Source: Endomychus coccineus (Eukaryota > Arthropoda > Insecta > Coleoptera > Endomychidae). From it: a stretch of DNA of 64,000 nt. Shown here one piece after another: positions 12,001 through 21,300 of this stretch. A program made the translations under genes and the position numbers. The notes below the pieces were generated by a model. It saw only the letters and a list, made by a program, of their open reading frames with translations, was not told the DNA's origin and made no database searches. Location: contig OY294068.1 of the NCBI GenBank assembly GCA_958510875.1, positions 31,166,297-31,230,296 of the forward strand, read 5' to 3'. The stretch's first letter is position 1. Every line of letters starts with the position of its first letter.

Positions 12001-12923
12001 CCCTCCGTAGATGTCATCAAGATTTGTCAACAAATAGGAAAACGTATTCGTCCATATTATTTTAACAAAATATTTTCTTTGAGCCCAATTGTGAAAACTA
12101 AAATTATGCACGACATTTTAAAAACCTAAGTGCATTTGGGGGCTAAGCCCGCTCCCCCCAAGTGATGATGATGAGGATTCTATTGGAAAAAAAACTCGCT
12201 TGAAATCAGTTCAAACATGACTACTTTTGGCACTACTCATCTATCGTAACGGTTTCCATATATCCAAACGGGAATGCTGTTTCTCTTATATCTCTGTTAA
12301 TTAATAAGTTAGACTGAATGAAGAGAGATTTTAAGATAGAGTGCTCGAGTGCCATATATGCAATGTAAACATACTGTCTAGTCTTAAGCTTGGAATTAGA
12401 GAGACGAATTATCCCCTCTATTGGCTGATTATACTTCTACAGAAAGACGATTGCTTAATCCCCACCCGGCGTGGCCTTGAATCCTTATAGAAGTCACTAA
12501 AATTCTCGCTAGAGCACTATCCTATTGTTACATTATCTATGACTATCTTAACATCTCGCTGATGATTGAATCATTTATAGTTCACAATCAATTTTGATAT
12601 TTTATATAATCGTAGTTTTGAAAAAAAAAATCCTACATTGTATTGTCATCACTAACAAACTATGTACGTAGTTTGAATAGAAACTCTGGTTCGTTTTTCC
12701 CTTTATGTTTAATATTTGTTAAAGGTTCAAAGTTAAGCTGACACCTGGAATTGGAAAAAGGGGGAAGGCAGCCAAAACCGCTGTAGCTATGTTCTTGAAA
12801 GATCGAACTATTACACAAAGAGAAAAGGATTTACTGAAAGCTGTTAAGGATGAGCAACTTGCCAGAAATTTGCCTGGAAAAGTTAAACTGTCTGCCCCAA
12901 GACTGCAAACATTGAAAAAATAA
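1..12923 (+). CDS. NEMF: NEMF / Caliban (Rqc2 family), ribosome-associated quality control factor; 5'-partial, 13 exons in window
   Basis: Exons by splice sites and phase: 1-165, 472-808, 955-1118, 1192-1572, 3614-3952, 4006-4139, 4205-4339, 7095-7402, 7638-7785, 7839-8005, 9655-9779, 9830-10089, 12725-12923 (TAA). Their lengths sum to exactly 953 codons. NEMF/Rqc2 binds 60S subunits carrying stalled peptidyl-tRNA, recruits Listerin and adds C-terminal tails; the fly homologue is Caliban. Seen: an NFACT-N region starting [19 protein letters not shown]; the Asp-Arg pair of [10 protein letters not shown] (codons 526-531), which aligns with the D/R pair needed for tailing in the family; a coiled coil at residues ~273-345; an NFACT-R (DUF814) domain at ~463-600 with [12 protein letters not shown] and [11 protein letters not shown]; an acidic, Ser-rich linker at ~655-760; a Lys-rich stretch; and an NFACT-C domain at 856-953 beginning [15 protein letters not shown]. 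The window opens inside the exon at about residue 23. Length fits the family (fly about 990 aa). No frameshift or stop; probably functional. Confidence 0.95.
2593..3061. repeat. Minisatellite, seven ~65-73 bp units in a NEMF intron
   Basis: Units start with cctcaacacaaataataaat at 2593, 2662, 2727, 2800, 2868, 2939 and 3010 (spacings 69, 65, 73, 68, 71, 71). Each carries the core attcggttttcggtaa, and the later units add a ggaa-gtgaggta block. The units diverge from one another, so the array is not very recent. Confidence 0.9.
4460..4895. repeat. Dispersed repeat, left part, with tRNA-like module on - strand
   Basis: The segment matches 49290-49640 over its whole length (shared: ttggttactgatttttatataattgtttcac and ttgaacgattttgttgaaatttgg, given here in part). 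Read on the - strand, 4700-4760 shows a Pol III box-B-like motif ggtttcgattccc preceded by an A-box-like gagctaggataatcgg, so the family may be a tRNA-derived SINE or carry one. The right part of this copy lies at 6725-6985. Confidence 0.65.
4896..6724. other. Unidentified ~1.8 kb insertion inside a dispersed repeat
   Basis: The intact copy at 49290-49985 has only ~90 bp where this copy has ~1.8 kb, so this looks like inserted DNA. It holds three imperfect 32 bp direct repeats (5772-5803, 5835-5866, 5932-5963; core ctgtgtcaatcccggaagta) and no recognisable reverse transcriptase, transposase or clear terminal repeat. A 71-codon frame at 5872 is Cys-rich but not recognised. A solo LTR is possible but unproven. 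Confidence 0.5.
6725..6985. repeat. Dispersed repeat, right part
   Basis: The segment resumes the match to the copy at 49728-49985: gggttcgtc, then acctttcgattttaagttatcg, gacagac-type runs, aaagtgcttaaaattcgat, and the end tgcgaagagcataata. It lies just before NEMF exon 8 (7095). Confidence 0.65.
8110..8345. repeat. Palindromic repeat, family H copy 1, hammerhead-like core on - strand
   Basis: Inverted arms run from ataagaaataatcaccctta (8161) to gataagggtgactatttctta (end ~8330), flanked by aaactataaagagttcacac, which is also present inverted at ~53120-53145. On the - strand, 8241-8211 reads CTGATGA, T, GGCTAT-TTG-GTAGCC, GAAA, GGTC: a hammerhead-like core with a stem II. The + strand arm has lost the G of GAAA. 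Relatives lie at 52830-53150 and 55080-55330. The palindromic form and core suggest a Penelope-type terminal repeat. Confidence 0.65.
8346..9654. other. NEMF intron sequence, nothing recognised
   Basis: I see no coding similarity, clear repeat structure or RNA gene in this 1.3 kb of intron between exons 10 and 11. Confidence 0.5.
10376..11160. repeat. Two diverged direct copies of a ~280 bp intronic repeat
   Basis: Blocks around 10690-10870 and 10960-11140 share, in order: a ctttttgtt/gtttttct start, caattgtttaaacaattgt-type runs, ggtgcc(g/a)atcgact, aaaattactacga-like, gacctacggact, and tattgttgaaacgct. Nested attgtttaaacaat palindromes recur. The repeat is non-coding and its origin is unknown. 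Confidence 0.55.
11330..11845 (+). mobile_element. Non-LTR retrotransposon remnant (RT motif region plus 3' end), family L1a
   Basis: In the + frame at ~11345-11480 the sequence reads [18 protein letters not shown] followed by FYAQAYVDE, the palm region of a non-LTR reverse transcriptase (canonical PQGGVLSP and YADD), with the second catalytic Asp changed to Glu. Stops and frameshifts follow. The 3' portion (11600-11845) matches the copy at 36980-37175 (ctcaggcac, agaacttagg-like, gtcaatattctgg) and ends in cccctcccctcaaacgatgatgatgg. A dead fragment in the last NEMF intron. Confidence 0.8.
11857..12129 (+). pseudogene. P-element/THAP-type transposase-like C-terminal fragment
   Basis: An open frame of 90 codons contains [18 protein letters not shown], which resembles the GGLxYPSxDVxKIC motif near the C terminus of P-element-like transposases found in insect genomes. 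It sits between two copies of the same LINE 3' end (11800-11845 and 12128-12175). The assignment rests on this one motif. Confidence 0.4.
12128..12180 (+). mobile_element. LINE L1a 3' end, isolated
   Basis: The segment reads cctaagtgcatttgggggct ... ctccccccaagtgatgatgatga, the same 3' terminus as 37130-37180 and 11800-11845, with a GAT-repeat tail. No upstream LINE coding sequence is joined to it. Confidence 0.65.
12181..12724. other. NEMF last-intron remainder, nothing recognised
   Basis: AT-rich DNA with no coding or repeat similarity that I can see; it ends at the acceptor before exon 13. Confidence 0.5.
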
Positions 12924-13186
12924 TATGAATTTTGTTAATTCGATATTGGCGATCCAAAATGGTATCGAATCACGATGCTTCTTTTGTATTGTAAATTGTA
13001 TGAAAGTTTAAGGAATACACGATTCAATTTTTGGTTAGTTGTCGTGTTTTGTCGTCTTTTTTCAACGAACATGGTTTGTTACCTTAATCCATACTTATTT
13101 ATTATGTATATTTCACTTCTCATTAATTTTGAAAACAATTTCAATGATTAATTTAGATTTGAAGAATGTTTAATATATTTGTTGTC

Positions 13187-13192
13187 AATAAA
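13187..13192 (+). promoter_or_regulatory. NEMF polyadenylation signal AATAAA
   Basis: A canonical AATAAA lies 264 bp after the NEMF stop codon and is followed by a T-rich run. It is a likely 3' end signal; an ordinary AT-rich chance match cannot be excluded. Confidence 0.55.
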
Positions 13193-14639
13193 TTTTTTTT
13201 ATCTGTTTCCTGTTATTTTTATTTCCCCCAAACAATACCCATATTATCTCGATTCGTATTACACAATATAGGGCGAAAGCTGAATTCTCATGCATCTGAT
13301 TTCCAACGGCCCGATTGACAATCGTAAGTAAACATTTTTCATCTTTATCATTTTTTAGATGAGGGTTTTAAGGTGTATGTTCTTATAATTTTTTTATGAG
13401 TAATTTTAATAATAAATTTATTAAACTTTTATGGTTTTTGAATATAACAAATTTATTTATATTTATAATTGAGAATTAAATTTTTACGTAATTTGTAGGG
13501 AATTATTATTAATATTAATTTTATTATTTGAATAAATAAAAAATATAGATAAATTAATTATCTATTATTAAAATATTTAATTCAATTTATTAGTTTGTAG
13601 GGAACTAGCTTCCAGAATTTCAACTGGAATTATATAAATTAAATTTTACATATAAACTTTAATTATCAAAAAATTAAACCATATGATTTATAAATAAATT
13701 TATGTATTGAATCCATTCTTTATATATACATGAGGATGATGTGTAATAATTGACCTCGAAACCTGGCCGTACTAACAGGACTACAAAAAAATGAATTGTG
13801 AGAAATAAACATTACAATATTAATATTCTTCAAATATTCGTCGTTTTTAATTCTGTAAAAAATTATTCGTTTTTTTTTTGTTGGAAAGAAAAGATGGAAG
13901 CTTGTATAAAAAATTTTAGGCAGGAACAATTTGAAATGTTTGTACAAATTTTTATTTATTATATTTAGGTTTTATTACTAAATATAAACTATTTATTAAT
14001 AATATGTAAATTGTTTAAATAATTGGTTTCCCAATTTTATTAATACAAATTTATGTTTATTTTTCATCCAATTAAAATAATGTTTTATTCTAGTTTTTAT
14101 ATTATGTTTTGTATTAAATCCGTACGTTACTGCGCAATGCTGCTAGTTTTTAAGACATATAACGACTTCCTGTTTAAAGGGTGTTCCCAGACATGAACTG
14201 AGTCCTTAGTTGCACCTCATTTGTTTTTTTAATGGATAAAACAAAAACCATGGATATAATCTAAGTTATTGTAAAAATTACTACTCTATGTATTATGATG
14301 ATTACCAACTACTGCCTGTATGTACTTTATTTTCCTCTTTTACTCGGAAGATTTTAATTGCTCGTTAGTTCTTGAGCAATAATTATGTTCAACAATATGT
14401 TACTTATGTATTTAATAATGTGGTAAGCAATATCCCACTGTGACTTTCACAACCAACGAAATATTGAAGATAGTTCTCTCCTGTTATATGCTTTGATTAA
14501 TTAAGTTTTTTAAAAATTATGAGAAACTGTTCTTCGTGATATTTTAATAATTTATTGATACTTAATATATTCTGCATCATTTTTGGAAGATTAGGTTCCG
14601 ATGATTCCTCCAGCCCATGGAGCTCATCAAACAGCTTTT
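13193..14639. other. AT-rich convergent intergenic region
   Basis: The DNA lies between the 3' ends of NEMF and the RSPH gene. Two very AT-rich blocks (13380-13740 and 13930-14110) look mitochondrial in composition, and ttgtagggaa occurs in both 13490-13505 and 13595-13605. No coding frame is recognised. Confidence 0.4.
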
Positions 14640-14942
14640 TTTTGGTTATAATGGCGTTTGGGTAATCGCTTCACTCGAAATGCGACAATTTTCTTGTTGA
14701 CACACCCCATTGACCCAACAATGAGCGTCATCGCTGAACAACATTTTGCGGAGCGAGATCAAAAGTGCTATCACATTAAAATGAAAACATCTATACAAGC
14801 GAGAAGGGTCGGTGGTCCGTCTCACAGTGACAAAATGCTCTTCAGAATGTAGTCTGCATTCCAAGAAATGTATCAATACTTTGGTTACCGTTACGGTAAT
14901 AAATATCGAATAATCTTTATTCAGTGCTTTATTTAAGATCAT
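14640..14942 (-). pseudogene. Mariner-superfamily DDE transposase fragment (DUF4817-type element)
   Basis: The - strand frame contains KMLFSDDAHCWVNGVCQQEN followed by CRISSEA, matching the F-S-D-E-A-H-F-x-L-x-G-x-V-N-x-Q-N-x-R block around the second catalytic Asp in a widespread insect Tc1/mariner-like group. Only this block is preserved; flanks are noise. An N-terminal fragment of the same kind of protein lies at 56864-57151. Confidence 0.65.
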
Positions 14943-15149
14943 CCAATTAATCTACCTACTCAATTAGTGAGGAATCTAAATGCATATTTCGACAACAGTA
15001 TATCGGCAGATAAGGTCATATTCAAGAAGTATAAAATATTCTAGACTTCTTGGTCATATTAAATAGGTATAACGTATTATTTAGATATCTAATCATAGTT
15101 TAGAGAGGAGTAAGCCGGAAATGACAAAGCCTATGTTTTAAGCTCTAAA

Positions 15150-15155
15150 TTTATT
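15150..15155 (-). promoter_or_regulatory. Possible polyadenylation signal of the RSPH gene
   Basis: AATAAA on the - strand lies 200 bp beyond the RSPH stop codon. It is one of several candidates in AT-rich DNA. Confidence 0.35.
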
Positions 15156-15354
15156 CAGAACAGGGTTAATACTAAATATTATAAAGTAGAACCTATAATT
15201 AAAAAAATAATTGATGCCAATTATACCACGGTAAGTACTGCTGAACCAGAAATTAAGAATCTAAATTTTAAATTAAAATCAATCAATAAACTAAAAGTTG
15301 TAAAGGTGTTCAATTACTACGACTGGCTGTGAAGCATTAATATCGATTGATAAA

Positions 15355-18300
15355 TCAGTCATCTTCGTCTTCCTCCTCTTCTTCCTCAGGTAGACCTTCT
15401 TCTCCCATTGGTATTAATGGTTTCGGCACGGGCAAATGAGCAATGCGCCAGGCTTCTTCTTCCGCTCCGGTTGGGTCAAATATTTCCATTATCTCAGGAC
15501 CAGGGGGATAATCCTGCTCAATGGGTGGCAACGGAATAGGAGAAAAATTGGTGACCATATATTTCAATCCAGTTCCTAAAATGAAATTCATAAAACAACA
15601 AAGACAATTTTATTTAAGAGAACTGGCAATATTAGTTAACCCCTAAATTGATGAAATATAGAAGTCATCATGCATGTTAATGAAACATGGTCCTAATGTG
15701 AAAGATTTTCGTAATATTACAACAGCACTTGACAGGTTAGCAAACTTATCTGTCATTATACGGTATAAACCCACATGCATGCCGACATAAGTTTTACAAT
15801 TTGAATATGAGTGGAAGAATAATGCCATAACTGTACAATGTTCGATTATTCAGGAAACGCGATTGGAAAATAATACCTACATCTTATCAGGTAATAGTAC
15901 AATACGAGGACATATGAAGGTACTTAAAGCAATGAACGTATAATGTGGAAATAGAACCTACAGTTGTCGTTGAGTAATATTCGAATTTAACGAAAATACA
16001 AAGCTTACAGTCTCTCAAAAATTAAAAAAATACAGTTGCGTCATTGTTCTGCCGAAAAGTCGGGTATTGATTACAAATTTATCAACTGGTGAGTTAATTA
16101 ATAAAATGCATTTATGGCGCTGCTCTTCCGAAGGGCCGATATAGTCTCCTATACTCGTATATCTCGAGGCACAATTCAAGTTTATACAGGGTGTTTCAGT
16201 TTTTTCGTTCATAACAAACGATAGAACTTCTAAAAATAATAGGGGTCTTTGATATGAAATTTTTCTCTAAGTTACTTCGTTTCCGAGATACAGGTTGTTG
16301 AAGTTTTAAAAAATTTTCTTCATTATCTTCTGAACAAATACAAATTTTTAGGTGAAACTTGGTACACTTTAGTTTTACTGGATGAGAAATGATATAATAT
16401 ACAGCATGTTCCATTGATAATAAGAAAGAAATGTGTGTTTTTCTGTTTTGGTTCACCCTGTATACTTTGCACATTTTCGAGAAATTTCTGATAATGGATA
16501 CTATTTTTAACCATATTAAACTGCTCGCGTAAGAATCACAGAGTGATTTTTTGAAGTAGAACCCTTTTAACTCTAAAATGTCTGATAATTCGGAAACCGT
16601 CAACAAGAGACAGATTAATGAAGGCTTTCGTGATAATGAACACAGTGTAGGTGGTTCCATTAAAAAAACATAAGTTTGATGTGTTACTTGATAAAGGCCA
16701 TTCTGTATATGAACGCAAATATTTTTCAATTATGCTCTGTAAAAAACCGCTTATCATTATCTCTAATATTAACGGAGTTATTGGACTTTTTCGGGACTCT
16801 GGGTCATCCTGTATATCTTCATTCAAATTATTCAGTTGATTATAACTCTTGCTCTGTTAAAAAAATATTGTAGTTTATAAATCAGTCCCCGAATGAGATT
16901 ACAAAATTACAATGAACATACCAAGAAATATTGAGTCAATTCGAGTTTTATGAAAATAGGTCAAATGACGACTAACTCACTTAGTATCTTTATGATGTAA
17001 GTAAATATTGGTGCAGGTAAACCAAATTGGATATCTCCATTAATAATCGCTCTAGAAAAAACCTACCGTGCATCCTCGAGCTCTTTTTTGAGACCAATTT
17101 GGGGGTGTTGCCAAATACTCTATGTTTGAGGATTTCAACTAAGCCTCGTAACATGTTTAATGTTGGAGTTATCGCCATGTAAGTAGAACATAATATGACC
17201 ACTTTTTTGCGTGCAATCCATTGGCGTAGGCGAATTTTTTTTAGCGCCCATTATACGTTTTTTATTATTAAATATAGAATTGTATATAATTGTTGATTGA
17301 AATGCTGACAGTTGTGAAATATACACATCACAAATGTTATATTCTTATGACAAGAATTATATTCATAATATTTAAAACCTTGCACGTAGATACGATACTA
17401 AATACATAATGTACAATTAATAAATTCAATAAAAATATAACTTTCGTCTGAACGAGGACCGAGGATTGAGTAAATGAATAACGTCGAGTATCCGACTCAG
17501 ATATGCACACGTGTGTAAGCGTGACTGCCTGACGCCTGACCCGAATAGTTGCGCACGCAGTAGTGTACATAATACCTAATACATATGGCTACAGCCTGAC
17601 AGAACGTGACGGACTCATGGTTTTACCCCCATATGAAATAGCTCAACGCGCCTAAAGAAGTTTTCACTTCAAAAATAATGTCAGATCCATCATATTATAT
17701 TTTATATTGATCAAATCAACAAAAAAGCCTTGTTTCAACGAAACCATAGCCTACTATGGCTTCTATTTAACAAAAAAAGTTCGTGTCATAACTTGAAAAT
17801 GGAAAGCGCTAAAAAAATTCCGCCTACGCCAATGAATTGCGTGCAAAAAAGTGACCTGATGTTTTACTTACATGGCGATAGCTCCAACATTAAACAAGAT
17901 ACGAGACTTTGTTGAAATCCTGAAAAATCGAGTGTTTGGCAACAGCGCAAATGACACGAGTCAGAATTCATAGGCACCCCCAAATTTGTCTCAAAAAAAG
18001 AGCTCGATGATGCGAGGTCAGTTTTTTTCTAGCGCGAATCTTAATAGTGATATCCCATAAGGACATCCAATTTGGTTCACCTCATATGCTTTACACTGAA
18101 TTTTGAATAGGTGAGAGAGATTATTATTTAAAATTACTGATGGTATGAAGAATGAATTTTACCTAGATAAATGTTTTGGAATATCTTTCCTTGCGTCGAG
18201 AAGCAATAAGCTCCAGGCCAAAGGTGCGATCTTACAATTGCTATGGCGTACTCCTCCATTGACCGGGAAGAGCATCTTACCGACCATGCTGGAATGCTTT

Positions 18301-21300
18301 CAATCGAAGCGTCTTCCGATAATGGAGTAAGAAGCGGTGGACCAGTTTCTGGTTCCGGGCCAAGTGGTCTTCCTTCTTCTTCATCCCCTCCTTCTCCCAT
18401 CGCCTCGCCTAGTTCACCCTCAGGTGCAGGGCTCCACCAACTAGTTCGTCCTAGGAGAAACAATTGAATGTTATCTCTTGTATGAACACATTAGTCAGTT
18501 TACCTTGCGGTAGAATATATTGCGTGTGATGAACCCAAAAAGACATAGAACCATCAGTCAAGTCTTTTATCGGTACTGGATCATATTTCGGATTTATCTT
18601 ATAACTTGTTTTCGATCCTTCTTCTTCGTCGAGCGCTTCGTCTTCTCCACCCTCTCCCCCACCAAACGTGTAATAGCCTAAAGGTGATATCTGTGTACCT
18701 GTTAAAGAATCGATCGTTTTGAGAATTAAGGATAAAAAATTACTAAAAAAAATATACACTGACCAGCAGAAATGCGTGCTATTTGAGCGCGAAGGTATTC
18801 TTTTTCTCTGCTAGGAAATTCTGGGAATGTAACTATTTCTTGGTCCAAGTTACCCGTGAATGATTTATAAATTTGCCTAGCTGCCCGAACATGTAAAGGA
18901 GTTAAGTCCGGTAGTTGTGTCCAAGGACCCGTTATGTCATTGGTTACGTAAAATACCTGTAATAATTCAATATTTCGTTACATAAGGCTTCTTTCTATAT
19001 TGATTTTGGACTGAATGTGTGTGAAATGGCTTATCAATAATAGTGAAATTGAAAATTGTTTCAGTCTCAATGAATTATAATATAAATACTTCTGAGGACG
19101 AAGGTGGCAACTCTGTTAATAATAATTATAATAACGTTTTTTCCATTCACGAAACAAATGCCAAAATTCAATTAAGCATATACGGAATACACTTTCGTCT
19201 ACATTTCTAAGTGAAAAACGACGGATGACGTTTTACCTTGCTATTAACTCCAACACCTGAAGGTTCGGGAGGTGGTAGTGGTGGTTCGGTGAATAAATTC
19301 ATTGGCATCGGCGGAAGAATCCTTGGATATTTAGATCCTTCTCCACCCAGTTGATGTTCATGTGCCAGTTGATTCAGTCGCAACGTGAGTTCATCTACTT
19401 CATGAACTTCTTCGGCAACACGCGGTGGTTCAGGCTCAGCACCAGGCTCGAGTTTACTCTCATCAACTACGTTAGGTAGAGGAGTGACATCTTCTTGGAA
19501 ATTCTTGAAGTACATAACCATTTTTATTTAAAAAATTTTGGTTTCACAAGAACAATTAATGGTCGTCTCCACCAGCCAATCATCTGTTATTTTCCGCTAA
19601 TTGATTCGGAGGAACACATACTACTCTTAAAACTAAATGTCCTCTGATTTGTTTGAAAATGTGACATGTTTAATTTTCGTGATTCTGATTAAATGTCTCA
19701 TATGGTACACCTATGGCTAGTTTCGTCGCTACAGCCTTTGGAATTTGTTTTTGGGTGTATTTTGTAGGGATAGTATGCTATTTTATATAAGGAGTTATGG
19801 TTTTCGACCTAGAACCAATAAGCTCTTGACCATAATAGAGGGGGGAAAGACAGTGGCATTTACAAAGGCAATGATGCAAACACTAACTCTCTCATGTTGG
19901 GTAGTCCTTATCGCGGCCTCATTCGTCTTCCACGTTAGATGTGCTTGATTATCGACCGCACCATTGCCTCCCATGTGACGGACGCATGATGATAATGGGT
20001 AATGAGACTCTCAACGGATGTGAGAGAGTTGAGGATTTGATGATTCGACACATCTGTATTTGCCTGCTCCTCTTTTTGACTCTCTTTTTCCATCTACTAC
20101 TGTTTGGGTCAAGGATTCATTGATTCCAGATCCAAAGGCTCAAGTAAGTGAAAAATATTCCCTTTAATGCAGAGACATTTTTCTCAAAATCTCTCATACA
20201 ACAATAACTGGAATCTAGCCATAGCCATTAGCATGAGATAAACTTGTAATCCTTGATGACGAAACCCATATCTGACATCATCTTCTGCGCCTCAATTCAT
20301 GATGTGTTATATTGGGCTAACGCTACAATAGTTCAAAAGATGATATTACATTGGCTTCTATACTTACATAGAAAGTTGAAGATGTTTTCTTTAACATTGC
20401 TTATTGGAAGCATAAAATGGAGATACCATTCTTATTGAATCATTTATTTTCTTTGTACGTTCTAATGGTTTTGTTAATCAGCATTTAATGTGGAAACATG
20501 ACACTTTTGGTTTTATGGCTTTAAGAAGACATTTTGTGGGGGTATTACCTACCTCGTTTCTTTTCATATATTCCTCCTCTTTCAGATCCGTTTCAATCAC
20601 GTAGTAATTCTTATAAAGTCCATAAATGATACCCCAAAATCTGGAAGGAATAGTTGCAATTAATTGGTGAATAATTTCGGGATATCAATTATCAAAGTTT
20701 TGATGACAGTTCAAATCAAATTTCCATCTAGAACGATTTGCTGAGAGTTCAAGTGTATATACATTGATGTCGTGCTAACTGATGAGCAATCACCAAACCA
20801 GTCACATGATAGTGTACATATTAGAATATACAAAAGCTTATTAGTTTCTAATATAGATTTTAGTTGATCGTATTTTTTCCTCCATACATAATGCATATTT
20901 AGGTTACTGAATATCATTGTGGCTTAGAGTAAAGTTGGACATCAGCCTCTCTAAGTTTTCTATATATCCTAAGCCTTGTGCTCTTTATTTTGAGTTTCTC
21001 ATCCTATGTGGTAGACCTTTCTAGACATAAGTGCCCAAAAATACCAGATTGAAGGAGTCTGGGGTAGGTAAGGGGGTATCGTTTTTCTATATAAATGGTA
21101 TATTTAGTGTGTTCAACCAAAGTTGAGCCTCTCGTGCGTAATGGCATGATGCTAAGTATGGCCAAAACATTACCACGTCTTCAGCATGATGCTCGTGTAC
21201 ACAATTAGCAAATTTGGCCATACTTGGTCATCTTGAACATACTGCTGACTATCTACTGATTCGCTCCTCTCACTAGTCCCACATAAGACTATAAGACCCC

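Noticed and set aside
18243..18467. 74-codon + strand frame
   Set aside because: Antisense shadow of RSPH exon 8, caused by its biased Gly/Glu/Pro codons.
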